Assembly: GCF_900100735.1 (NCBI RefSeq)
Contig: NZ_FNCJ01000001.1
Location: 434,001 to 498,000, forward strand
Direction: 5' to 3'
Length of the DNA: 64,000 bases
Origin: Paraburkholderia phenazinium
GTDB taxonomy: Bacteria > Pseudomonadota > Gammaproteobacteria > Burkholderiales > Burkholderiaceae
The first letter of the stretch is position 1. Every line of letters begins with the position of its first letter. The notes under the pieces were generated by a model. That model ran no database searches. It saw only the letters and a list, made by a program, of their open reading frames with translations, and had not been told where the DNA came from. Both the position numbers and the translations under genes were made by a program. Shown here piece by piece: positions 27,370 through 35,527 of the stretch.

Positions 27370-27422
27370 GGCGTGGCAGGCGCAAGCGTTCTTCACGGCG
27401 TGGCAGGCGCAAGCGTTCTTCA
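27370..27422 (+). repeat. Two tandem copies of a 26-bp sequence
   Basis: The unit GGCGTGGCAGGCGCAAGCGT plus TCTTCA occurs at 27370-27395 and again at 27397-27422, identical and one base apart, in the 193-bp gap between the binding-protein and permease genes. It is recent tandem duplication or a regulatory array; function is unknown. Confidence 0.85.
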
Positions 27423-27523
27423 TACTGCGCGCGGACTGTGTTTGGGGAGCCGCGCGTGGCCGCATCGCGCGCGTCTCGATCTCACCTTGACGATGGTTTA
27501 AGGGTTAAGGGCTAAGGGGTTCA

Positions 27524-28408
27524 ATGGAAATCTTTGGCATTCCGCTCTCGGCGATGCTGAGCCAATTGCTGCTCGGGCTCGTGAACGGCTCGTTCTACGC
27601 AATCCTCAGCCTCGGCCTCGCGATCATCTTCGGCCTGCTCAACGTGATCAACTTCGCGCACGGCGCGTTGTTCATGCTTGGCGCGATGCTCACGTGGATG
27701 GGGCTGTCGTATTTCAACCTGCCGTACTGGGTGATGATCGTGCTCGCGCCGCTGCTGGTCGGCGCGTTCGGCATTCTGATCGAACGCTCGATGCTGCGCT
27801 GGCTGTACAAGCTCGACCACCTGTACGGCCTCTTGCTGACCTTCGGGCTTACGCTGGTGGTGGAGGGCGTATTCCGTTCGATCTACGGCTCGTCCGGCCA
27901 ACCCTACGATGTGCCCGAGGCGCTCTCCGGCGCAACCAATCTCGGCTTCATGTTCCTGCCGAATTACCGGGCATGGGTGGTGGCGGCTTCGCTGGTGGTC
28001 TGCTTCGCCACGTGGTTTGTGATCGAGAAGACGCGCCTCGGCGCCTATCTGCGCGCGGGCACCGAGAACCCGAAACTGGTGGAGGCGTTCGGCGTCAACG
28101 TGCCCTTGATGATCACGCTGACTTACGGCTTCGGCGTGGCGCTTGCGGCGTTTGCCGGCGTGCTTGCCGCCCCGGTGATCCAGGTGTCGCCGCTGATGGG
28201 GCAGCCGATGATCATCACCGTGTTCGCGGTGGTGGTGATCGGCGGGATGGGCTCGATCATGGGCTCGATTCTCACCGGCTTGCTGCTCGGCGTGATCGAA
28301 GGGTTCACGCGGGTGTTCTACCCCGAAGCGTCGGCGACTGTCGTCTTCGTCATAATGGCGCTGGTGTTGCTGGTGCGCCCGGCGGGTCTTTTCGGCAAGG
28401 AAAAGTGA
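27524..28408 (+). CDS. livH: Branched-chain/amide-type ABC transporter permease (LivH)
   Basis: 294-residue inner-membrane permease with about 8 hydrophobic segments. LivH hallmarks are GLVNGSFYAILSLGLAIIFG, NVINFAHGALFMLGAM near residue 45 and the cytoplasmic coupling region TENPKLVEAFGVNV followed by VVVIGGMGSIMGSILTGLLLG. It overlaps livM by one base (TGATG) and belongs to the GMC/livGF/binding-protein cluster. Confidence 0.93.
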   Translation: MEIFGIPLSAMLSQLLLGLVNGSFYAILSLGLAIIFGLLNVINFAHGALFMLGAMLTWMGLSYFNLPYWVMIVLAPLLVGAFGILIERSMLRWLYKLDHLYGLLLTFGLTLVVEGVFRSIYGSSGQPYDVPEALSGATNLGFMFLPNYRAWVVAASLVVCFATWFVIEKTRLGAYLRAGTENPKLVEAFGVNVPLMITLTYGFGVALAAFAGVLAAPVIQVSPLMGQPMIITVFAVVVIGGMGSIMGSILTGLLLGVIEGFTRVFYPEASATVVFVIMALVLLVRPAGLFGKEK

Positions 28409-29379
28409 TGCAAAGAAAAGCGCTCTACGGCCTGCTGCTGCTCGTGCTGATTGCAGTGCCGTTCATTGGCATCTATCCGTTGTTCGTGATGAAGGTGCTG
28501 TGCTTCGCGCTGTTTGCCGCGGCCTTCAACCTGTTGATCGGCTACACGGGCTTGTTGTCGTTCGGGCACGCCATGTTTCTGGGCATGGCCGGCTATACCA
28601 CCGGCTATGCGATCCAGACGCTCGGCTATTCGCCGGAACTGGGCGTGCTCGCCGGCACGGCGGCGGCGACCTTGCTCGGGCTGATTGTTGGCATCTTCGC
28701 CATCCGGCGTCAGGGCATTTACTTCGCCATGGTGACGCTCGCGCTCGCGCAGATGGTCTACTTCGTGTTTCTGCAGGCGCCGTTCACGCAGGGCGAAGAC
28801 GGCCTGCAGGGCGTGCCGCGCGGCAAGCTGTTCGGCTTGCTGAACCTGTCGTCGGATGTGGTGCTTTACTACGTCGTGCTGGTGGTGATGGTGCTGATGT
28901 TCCTGCTGATCGTGCGTATCGTGCACTCGCCGTTCGGCCAGGTGCTGGTGGCCATCAAGGAGAACGAGCCGCGGGCGGTCTCGCTCGGCTACGATACCGA
29001 CCGCTTCAAGCTGCTCGCCTTCGTGTTGTCGGCAGGCATCGCCGGGCTGGCGGGTTCGCTGAAGGTGCTGGTGCTCGGCTTCGAAACCTTGAGCGACGCG
29101 TACTGGACCATGTCGGGCCTCGTGATCCTGATGACGCTGGTGGGTGGCATGGGCACCTTGTTCGGGCCGCTGCTGGGTGCGGCGCTGATTGTGGCGCTCG
29201 AAGACCGGTTGGGTGACATCGGCGGCGCGCTGGCATCGGTGACCGGGGTGCAATGGTTCAATTCGCTGGGCGAATCGGCCACCATCGTGACGGGCCTGAT
29301 CTTTATCGCTTGTGTGCTGGCGTTCCGGCGCGGGATAGTCGGCGAGATCGTGGCGCGGGTCCGGCCGCTGCGGGCATGA
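28408..29379 (+). CDS. livM: Branched-chain/amide-type ABC transporter permease (LivM)
   Basis: 323-residue membrane partner of LivH. LivM hallmarks are AFNLLIGYTGLLSFGHAMFLGM, IRRQGIYFAMVTLALAQM and the coupling loop AIKENEPRAVSLGYDTDRFK, followed by VGGMGTLFGPLLGAALIV. AAGGAAAAG upstream of the ATG at 28408 serves as the ribosome site inside the end of livH. It is last in its cluster; no terminator directly follows. Confidence 0.93.
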   Translation: MQRKALYGLLLLVLIAVPFIGIYPLFVMKVLCFALFAAAFNLLIGYTGLLSFGHAMFLGMAGYTTGYAIQTLGYSPELGVLAGTAAATLLGLIVGIFAIRRQGIYFAMVTLALAQMVYFVFLQAPFTQGEDGLQGVPRGKLFGLLNLSSDVVLYYVVLVVMVLMFLLIVRIVHSPFGQVLVAIKENEPRAVSLGYDTDRFKLLAFVLSAGIAGLAGSLKVLVLGFETLSDAYWTMSGLVILMTLVGGMGTLFGPLLGAALIVALEDRLGDIGGALASVTGVQWFNSLGESATIVTGLIFIACVLAFRRGIVGEIVARVRPLRA

Positions 29380-29660
29380 GCTTTAACAGGTCAAAGTGCT
29401 TCGGTGTCCGATATAAAGGCGAATAAATAGGGCCGCGCGATTGGCGAGCCCAGGCTGCCTCTAGATGCTTCACATCTGCCCCAATACAGTGCTGCGATGC
29501 ACCACTAGGGTAAATGCTAGTTGTCCGGAAGGGAGCGGTTGTTTAATCTTCACGCAGTTCTGATGAACACCGAATTTGCAGGTGGAGAACGAGGAGACAA
29601 TGAGGCACTAAGTGCCCAGACGAAAGCGCTGTTGGATATTGATCCAACAGCGCTTTTTAT
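29380..29660 (+). ncRNA. Possible small RNA ending in a strong terminator
   Basis: About 280 bp after livM without a convincing gene. It contains a CTAG...CTAG short stem (29506-29521), a GGCACT-A-AGTGCC palindrome (near 29603-29616) and the 15-bp terminator at 29623-29660. The distance from livM (240 bp) and the structured 3' end are compatible with an independent small RNA or a long structured 3' UTR. No known RNA family was recognised. Confidence 0.3.
29623..29660 (+). terminator. Strong rho-independent terminator
   Basis: A perfect 15-bp stem AAAGCGCTGTTGGAT/ATCCAACAGCGCTTT with an ATTG loop (29638-29641) is followed by a T run (to 29658). It ends either the upstream liv operon or a small RNA. 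Confidence 0.9.
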
Positions 29661-29919
29661 TTGTCTTTTCATAAAGCCGGCAATTCTGTTTTTCGTATTT
29701 TCCTCTGCTTCGTTCTGCGCATTTTCCGCCGGTTTTCCCACGCATTTTTCCTGATCACTCGGCCCTTATTTTTTAGCGCCGCCGACCCCGCTGTTTACCC
29801 CTCTGAGGCTTGCAAAACGCTTGCCGCAGGCCTCTTGCGTCCGCTACACTCGCCATTCACCGACCGTTGAGTCGGGGTTTATTTAGGCAGATTCACCTTC
29901 AAACGAATCACGGGGCAGC

Positions 29920-30099
29920 ATGAGAAGCAGGATGAATTCGGCATGGTGGGCAATGAATGCGGCATTGATTGCAGCCGACATGCCGGCTTCACATGACATC
30001 TGCAAGATGAGCGCGAACGACTCAACGGGTTTGGAGCAGCGGGCGCGCGTCATGGCGCACGGGCTCGACGGTACGTTTGATCTCGTCGGCTGCTGCTGA
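29920..30099 (+). CDS. Possible 59-residue small protein, unrecognised
   Basis: An open frame starting ATG AGA AGC and ending TGC TGC TGA, 59 residues. The product starts MRSRMNSAWWAMNAAL and ends HGLDGTFDLVGCC. A rho-independent terminator begins 34 bp after the stop codon, which supports a short transcription unit. The upstream CGGGGCAGC is a weak ribosome site. It resembles no family I can name; the vicinal Cys-Cys at the C-terminus is its only notable feature. Confidence 0.45.
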   Translation: MRSRMNSAWWAMNAALIAADMPASHDICKMSANDSTGLEQRARVMAHGLDGTFDLVGCC

Positions 30100-30132
30100 G
30101 CGAAGGCGAATTAGCGAATCTGAACCAGACAC

Positions 30133-30162
30133 AAGGCGCGTGCAGTTGACGCGCCTTTTTTG
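30133..30162 (+). terminator. Rho-independent terminator
   Basis: AAGGCGCGT (30133-30141) pairs with ACGCGCCTT (30149-30157) and is followed by a T run to 30161. It closes the short unit at 29920-30099. Confidence 0.88.
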
Positions 30163-30307
30163 TTGCACGCGCGAGATGGCGGGTCCGTGGCGTGCGACGG
30201 CTGCAGGGAAAACCATGCTAGGCACATCAGAACCCGACCAATAGATTCAGACACTCGGCCCACGAGCCGGATAACAGATAGGCGCATCAAGCGTTTGGAG
30301 ACAGGCA

Positions 30308-31468
30308 ATGAAAAAGACAAAGCAGTGGGCACGCACGGCCATCGCGCTGGCGTTGGTATGCGGTACGAGCGCGGCGCTGGCGCAGGTAAAGATCGGGGTG
30401 ACGCTCTCGACAACGGGACCGGCAGCGTCGCTTGGGATTCCCGAGAAGAACACCATTGCATTGCTGCCGCAGGAGATTGGCGGCAAGAGCGTGCAATACA
30501 TCGTGCTCGACGACGCATCCGACACGAGCAAGGCCGTACAGAACACGCATAAGCTGATCGACGAGGATCACGTCGACGCGATTATCGGTTCGACGGTCAC
30601 GCCGAATTCGCTGGCGATGCTCGACGTGGTCTCGCAAGGCAAGACGCCGATGATCTCTTTGGCGGCTTCGGCGGCGATCATCGCGCCGATGGATGCGAAG
30701 CGCGAATGGGCCTTTAAGACGCCGCAGAACGACAGCCTGATGGCCGATGCGATCGCCGGCTATATGGAGAAGCACGGCGTCAAGACGGTCGGCTTCATCG
30801 GCTTCTCGGATGCGTATGGCGAGAGCTGGTACACCGTGTTCAGCGCCGCCGCGGCCGCACATCACCTGAAGCTCGTCGCCAATGAGCGCTACAACCGCAC
30901 CGATGCATCCGTCACCGGCCAGGTGCTGAAGACGATGTCCGCGAATCCCGATGCTGTATTGATCGCCGGTTCCGGCACGCCGGCGGCGCTGCCTGCCAGG
31001 ACGCTGAAAGAGCGCGGCTACAAGGGCAAGATCTATCAGACCCACGGCGTCGCCAACAACGATTTCCTGCGCGTGTGCGGAAAGGACTGCGAAGGCGAGC
31101 TGCTGCCGGCCGGCCCGATTCTGGTGGCTGACCAGTTGCCGGATTCGAATCCGGTGAAGCAGTCGTCCGAGGCGTACAAGAACGCCTATGAGAAGGCGTA
31201 TGGCGTGGGCTCGGTGGCGACCTTCGGCGGTCATGCATGGGATGCCGGCCAGATGTTGCAGCGGGCGATTCCGGAGGCGTTGAAGAAGGGGCAGCCGGGC
31301 ACCGAGGCGTTCCGTGTGGCATTGCGTGACGCGCTTGCCAACGTCAAGGAACTGCCGCTCTCGCACGGCATCATGAACACCACGGCGACCGATCACAACG
31401 GCCTCGACAACCGCGCACGCGTGATCGTCGAGGTCGTCGACGGCAAGTGGAAGCTGCAAGCCGAGTAA
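30308..31468 (+). CDS. Periplasmic branched-chain/amide-type ABC binding protein (second system)
   Basis: 386-residue exported binding protein. The signal peptide is residues 1-~24 (MKKTKQWARTAIALALVCGT..., cleaved after ALA). The mature part begins QVKIGVTLSTTGPAASLGIPE, with the type I fold segments DDASDTSKAVQNTHKLID, IIGSTVTPNSLAML and TVGFIGFSDAYGESWY. It is first gene of the second transporter cluster; a 16-bp hairpin separates it from the permease genes. The ligand is unknown. Confidence 0.9.
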   Translation: MKKTKQWARTAIALALVCGTSAALAQVKIGVTLSTTGPAASLGIPEKNTIALLPQEIGGKSVQYIVLDDASDTSKAVQNTHKLIDEDHVDAIIGSTVTPNSLAMLDVVSQGKTPMISLAASAAIIAPMDAKREWAFKTPQNDSLMADAIAGYMEKHGVKTVGFIGFSDAYGESWYTVFSAAAAAHHLKLVANERYNRTDASVTGQVLKTMSANPDAVLIAGSGTPAALPARTLKERGYKGKIYQTHGVANNDFLRVCGKDCEGELLPAGPILVADQLPDSNPVKQSSEAYKNAYEKAYGVGSVATFGGHAWDAGQMLQRAIPEALKKGQPGTEAFRVALRDALANVKELPLSHGIMNTTATDHNGLDNRARVIVEVVDGKWKLQAE

Positions 31469-31569
31469 CGCGTTTCATCGCGCGAGGCACGCGTCTCTTG
31501 CGTCCCTCGCGCACAGCGTGCGGTGGATGACGCCGCACGGCCATTCTGTTCGATGACAATGACCTGAAC

Positions 31570-31609
31570 CGCCGCACCGCACCGTGCTCATAAACGGTGC
31601 GGTGCGGCG
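31570..31609 (+). promoter_or_regulatory. Strong intergenic hairpin between binding protein and permease genes
   Basis: A perfect 16-bp GC-rich stem (CGCCGCACCGCACCGT with its complement) surrounds an 8-nt loop, with no T run after it. Such hairpins commonly protect the mRNA of abundant binding proteins and lower expression of downstream membrane genes; that role is inferred from position. Confidence 0.65.
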
Positions 31610-31744
31610 CACGGGTCGTGCCGCTGTGCCGCAGTCGAACTGCGCTGCTTTCCGGCGGGCTGTCTGTCTTGCCGTCATCTCCCGCCATGACGGTTTCCCA
31701 TGCAACTTATTGCGGTCGATTTCGACGTTTCAGGACGAGGAAGT

Positions 31745-32800
31745 ATGGATCTATCTATTGCGGCGATCCTCGCGCAGGACGGCATCACCACTGGGGCGAT
31801 TTACGCGTTGCTCGCGCTCGCCCTGGTGCTGGTGTTTTCCGTGACGCGGGTCATCTTCATTCCGCAGGGCGAGTTCGTCTCGTACGGCGCGCTGACGCTC
31901 GCGGCACTACAGTCGCAGAAGTTTCCGGCCACGTGCTGGTTGCTGATGGCGATGGGGGCAGCGTGCTTCGTGGTCGAGACCGCGGGGCTCGTGCGGCATC
32001 CGGAGCGGCGCACTCAAGCGGCCCGCACGCTGGTGATGCTCGCAGCGAAATACCTGCTGTTTCCGGCCGCTGTCTATGCGGTGACGCATGGCCTGTTCGC
32101 GCAACCCTTGCCGATGCTCGCGCAGATTGCATTGACGCTGCTGATCGTGATTCCGATGGGGCCGTTCGTGTACCGCCTGGCCTTCGAGCCGATCGCCGAG
32201 GGCACGACGCTGCTGCTACTGATCGTGGCGGTGGCGGTGCACTTTGCGATGGTCGGCCTCGGTCTCGTGATGTTCGGAGCGGAAGGCTCGCGCACCAACG
32301 CATTCTCGGACGCCACCTTCAACCTGGGCAGTCTGTCGATCTCCGGGCAGAGCGTATGGGTGGTCGGCACGGCGGTGGTGTTGATCGTGGCGCTGTATCT
32401 TTACTTCGACCGGTCGATCTCGGGTAAGGCGTTGCGCGCGACTTCGGTCAACCGCGTCGGCGCACGGCTGGTCGGCATCGGCACGACTCAGGCCGGCAGG
32501 CTCGCGTTCACGCTCGCAGCAGGGCTCGGAGCGCTGTGCGGCATCCTTGTCGCACCCTTGACCACCATCTACTACGACTCCGGCTTCCTGATCGGTCTGA
32601 AGGGCTTTGTGGGGGCCATCATCGGCGGGCTGGTCAGCTATCCGCTCGCGGCTGCCGGCTCGGTGCTGGTGGGCCTGCTGGAGTCGTATTCGTCGTTCTG
32701 GGCGAGTGCCTATAAGGAAGTCATTGTGTTCACGCTGATCATCCCGGTGCTGCTGTGGCGCAGTCTTGCCAGCCCGCACGCGGAAGAGGACGAGGAGTGA
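31745..32800 (+). CDS. livH: Branched-chain/amide-type ABC transporter permease (LivH, second system)
   Basis: 351-residue permease, longer than usual (about 290-310) because of an extra hydrophobic stretch around residues 55-125. LivH features include GITTGAIYALLALALVLVFS, IPQGEFVSYGALTL, RATSVNRVGARLVGI (coupling region) and FVGAIIGGLVSYPLAAAGS. The ATG at 31745 is preceded by GAGGAAGT. The stop codon is 4 bp before the next gene. Confidence 0.88.
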   Translation: MDLSIAAILAQDGITTGAIYALLALALVLVFSVTRVIFIPQGEFVSYGALTLAALQSQKFPATCWLLMAMGAACFVVETAGLVRHPERRTQAARTLVMLAAKYLLFPAAVYAVTHGLFAQPLPMLAQIALTLLIVIPMGPFVYRLAFEPIAEGTTLLLLIVAVAVHFAMVGLGLVMFGAEGSRTNAFSDATFNLGSLSISGQSVWVVGTAVVLIVALYLYFDRSISGKALRATSVNRVGARLVGIGTTQAGRLAFTLAAGLGALCGILVAPLTTIYYDSGFLIGLKGFVGAIIGGLVSYPLAAAGSVLVGLLESYSSFWASAYKEVIVFTLIIPVLLWRSLASPHAEEDEE

Positions 32801-32804
32801 CACG

Positions 32805-34589
32805 ATGAAACGCATCATGCAAAACAAGTTCTTCTGGTTGTTCCTCGTGGTGATGTTCGCGCTGCCGGTGCTGCCGCAGCCGCTTCATGTGCCCGAGTAC
32901 TGGGTGACGCTGCTCAATTACATCGGCCTGTATGCGATCGTGGCGATTGGTCTGGTGCTGCTGACGGGCATCGGCGGCATGACGAGCTTTGGGCAGGCGG
33001 CGTTTGTCGGCGTCGGCGCCTATACGACCGCGTTTCTGACGACGCAGTACGGCGTTTCGCCCTGGCTCGCGCTGATCGTCGGCGTGGTGCTGACCGCGCT
33101 GATCGCGCTGATGCTCGGCGCAGTGACGATGCGGCTCTCAGGACATTTCTTGCCGCTCGGCACGATTGCGTGGGGGCTCGCGCTGTTCTACCTGTTCGGC
33201 AATCTGGACATTCTCGGCAAGTACGACGGCATCAACGGCATTCCTGTGCTCAACGTGTTCGGCATCAACCTGGAATCGGGACGCCATATCTACTACCTGA
33301 TCTGGGTGGTGGTGCTCGGCGCGGTGGTGTCCGTTCAGAACCTGCTTAATAGCCGGCCCGGTCGGGCGATTCGCGCGCTGCGCGGCGGCGGCGCGATGGC
33401 AGAAGCGATGGGCGTCAACACGGCATGGATGCGCGTGGTGATCTTTATCTACGCCGCCGTGCTGGCGTCTATCTCCGGTTTCCTCTACGCGCATCTGCAG
33501 CGCGCAGTGAATCCGACGCCGTTCGGTCTGAACCACGGCATCGAGTTTCTGTTCATGGCGGTGGTGGGTGGCGTCTCGCACGTCTGGGGCGCGGTGCTCG
33601 GTGCGGCGATCCTGACCATCCTGCAGGACTACCTGCAGACGTTGCTGCCCAAGCTGCTGGGGGAGAGCGGTAACTTCGAAGTGATTGTGTTCGGCGTGCT
33701 GATGGTGTTGCTGCTGCAGTACGCGCGGCAGGGTGTGTGGCCGTTCGTGGCGCGCCTCTTTCCACGTGGACCGCAGGCTCATGTGCCGGACCAGGCTGAG
33801 CCGTTGCCGCAGCGCAGCAAGCCGGCGGCCGGTGAAACGCTTTTGACCGTGGATAAGGCGCGCAAGCAGTTTGGCGGTCTGGTGGCGGTGAACGACGTCA
33901 GCTTCGAGGTGAAGGCGGGGCAGATCATCGGCCTGATTGGACCGAACGGGGCGGGCAAGTCGACCACCTTCAACCTCGTGACCGGCGTGCTGCGGGCAAC
34001 CAGCGGCGAGATCACGTTCCGCGGCGAACGGATCGACGCGCTGACCTCGCGTCAGATCGTCAAGCGTGGCATTGGCCGCACGTTCCAGCACGTCAAGCTG
34101 CTGCCCGGCATGAGCGTGCTGGAGAACGTGGCGATCGGCGCGCATCTGCGCGGTCATGCCGGTGTCTGGCGCAGTGTCGCCAAGCTGAACGGTGCGGAAG
34201 AAGGGCGTCTGATGGCGGAAGCGGCCCGGCAGATCCGCCGCGTGGGACTTGAGGCCCATATGTACGACGAGGCGGGGAGTCTGGCTCTGGGGCAGCAGCG
34301 GATTCTGGAAATCGCCCGTGCCCTGTGCTGCGACCCGACGCTGCTGTTGCTCGACGAACCGGCGGCCGGTCTGCGCTATCAGGAAAAGCAGCAGCTCGCC
34401 GGCTTGCTGCGCAAGCTCAAGGAAGAGGGGATGAGCGTGCTGCTGGTCGAACACGACATGGATTTCGTGATGAATCTGACGGACCGGCTGGTGGTGATGG
34501 AGTTTGGGACGCGGATCGCGGAAGGCTTGCCGGAGGAGGTGCAGAAAGATCCGGCGGTCCTCGAAGCATACCTGGGTGGGGTGGACTGA
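32805..34589 (+). CDS. Fused ABC permease-ATPase (LivM-LivG)
   Basis: 594-residue fusion of two subunits normally made separately. Residues 1-~320 are a LivM permease (about 9 hydrophobic segments; [59 protein letters not shown] coupling loop). A ~25-residue linker rich in Pro, Gln and Arg follows. Residues ~345-594 are a LivG ATPase ([18 protein letters not shown]alker [16 protein letters not shown] signature region, [11 protein letters not shown]alker B). GAGGAG sits just upstream of the ATG at 32805. It overlaps livF by one base. The membrane domain is therefore tethered to one ATPase. Confidence 0.93.
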   Translation: MKRIMQNKFFWLFLVVMFALPVLPQPLHVPEYWVTLLNYIGLYAIVAIGLVLLTGIGGMTSFGQAAFVGVGAYTTAFLTTQYGVSPWLALIVGVVLTALIALMLGAVTMRLSGHFLPLGTIAWGLALFYLFGNLDILGKYDGINGIPVLNVFGINLESGRHIYYLIWVVVLGAVVSVQNLLNSRPGRAIRALRGGGAMAEAMGVNTAWMRVVIFIYAAVLASISGFLYAHLQRAVNPTPFGLNHGIEFLFMAVVGGVSHVWGAVLGAAILTILQDYLQTLLPKLLGESGNFEVIVFGVLMVLLLQYARQGVWPFVARLFPRGPQAHVPDQAEPLPQRSKPAAGETLLTVDKARKQFGGLVAVNDVSFEVKAGQIIGLIGPNGAGKSTTFNLVTGVLRATSGEITFRGERIDALTSRQIVKRGIGRTFQHVKLLPGMSVLENVAIGAHLRGHAGVWRSVAKLNGAEEGRLMAEAARQIRRVGLEAHMYDEAGSLALGQQRILEIARALCCDPTLLLLDEPAAGLRYQEKQQLAGLLRKLKEEGMSVLLVEHDMDFVMNLTDRLVVMEFGTRIAEGLPEEVQKDPAVLEAYLGGVD

Positions 34590-35353
34590 TGAGAACGATG
34601 ATGAATTCCGCCGTGCCGATCCTGGACGTAGAGGGCTTATCGGTCCGCTACGGTAAGGTCGAAGCGCTGCATGGCGCCAGTATCAAGGTTAGGCCGGGGC
34701 AGATTGTCTCGGTGATTGGTCCGAACGGAGCGGGGAAGTCGACGCTGCTGAACGCGGTCATGGGCGCGTTGCCGGTGACCGGTCATGCAAAGGGTGCGAT
34801 CGTCTATCACAGCGAGGATGTCAGCGCGGTACCCGTCGAAAAGCGGGTGGCGCGTGGCATGTGCCTGGTCCCGGAGAAGCGTGAGCTGTTCGCGACGATG
34901 AGTGTCGAAGACAACCTGGTGCTGGGGGCGTATCGGCGCAAGCGGGCGGGTGAGCGCAATTATCTCGACCAGCTTGAACCGGTCTTTACGCTGTTTCCGC
35001 GCTTGAAGGAGCGTCGCAAGCAGGCAGCCGGGACGTTGTCCGGTGGCGAGCGTCAGATGCTGGCAGTGGGCAGGGCGCTGATGGGCAAACCAGAGTTACT
35101 GATGCTCGACGAACCGAGCCTCGGGCTCGCGCCGCTGATCGTGAAGGAGATTTTTCACATCATTAGCGCGCTGCGTCAGACCGGGGTGGCGACGCTACTG
35201 ATCGAGCAGAACGCGCGCGCGGCCCTGCAGATTTCCGACTACGGGTACGTTTTGGAGACTGGCGAGCTGGCGCTCGAGGGGCCGGCGGCCGATCTGGCGC
35301 AGAATCCTCGCGTGATCGAAACCTATCTCGGTTTAACGAAGAAGGTGGCGTAA
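34589..35353 (+). CDS. livF: Branched-chain/amide-type ABC transporter ATPase (LivF, second system)
   Basis: 254-residue ATPase with Walker [17 protein letters not shown], signature TLSGGERQMLAVGRAL and Walker B LLMLDEPSLGLAPLIV. It pairs with the ATPase domain of the upstream fusion protein. TGATG overlap with that gene implies coupled translation. It is last gene of the operon; the palindromic terminator at 35386-35421 follows by 32 bp. Confidence 0.94.
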   Translation: MRTMMNSAVPILDVEGLSVRYGKVEALHGASIKVRPGQIVSVIGPNGAGKSTLLNAVMGALPVTGHAKGAIVYHSEDVSAVPVEKRVARGMCLVPEKRELFATMSVEDNLVLGAYRRKRAGERNYLDQLEPVFTLFPRLKERRKQAAGTLSGGERQMLAVGRALMGKPELLMLDEPSLGLAPLIVKEIFHIISALRQTGVATLLIEQNARAALQISDYGYVLETGELALEGPAADLAQNPRVIETYLGLTKKVA

Positions 35354-35385
35354 AGCCTTCTGCTTCAACGGTTTGCAGGGAATCG

Positions 35386-35421
35386 AGCGGTGTGTTTCAC
35401 GTGAAACACACCGCTTTTTTT
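35386..35421 (+). terminator. Terminator whose stem is a parS centromere site
   Basis: A perfect 30-bp palindrome (35386-35415) is followed by T7 (35415-35421). Its centre, 35393-35408, is TGTTTCACGTGAAACA, the ParB binding sequence parS of chromosomal ParABS systems. The outer arms (AGCGGTG/CACCGCT) extend the stem to terminator strength. It lies after livF and 120 bp before mnmG. Confidence 0.88.
35393..35408. other. parS: parS site 1 (ParB binding site)
   Basis: A perfect 16-bp palindrome TGTTTCACGTGAAACA, identical to the widely conserved chromosomal parS core. The parA-parB genes lie 3 kb to the right. It would nucleate the ParB partition complex and load SMC near the origin. Confidence 0.92.
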
Positions 35422-35527
35422 GTGCCTTGGCCATTCGGACGAAATTCGGGCCAAAAGCGAACCCGCTATAATTCGCCCATACATTTTCCTTAGAAGGTTC
35501 ACGCGGTGTCCCGGCGTGAGATCCGCG

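Noticed and set aside
35422..35527. N-terminal extension of mnmG from an upstream start
   Set aside because: The extension ([11 protein letters not shown]...) has no family counterpart and would put the start next to the terminator; family proteins begin at MLFPTEFD.
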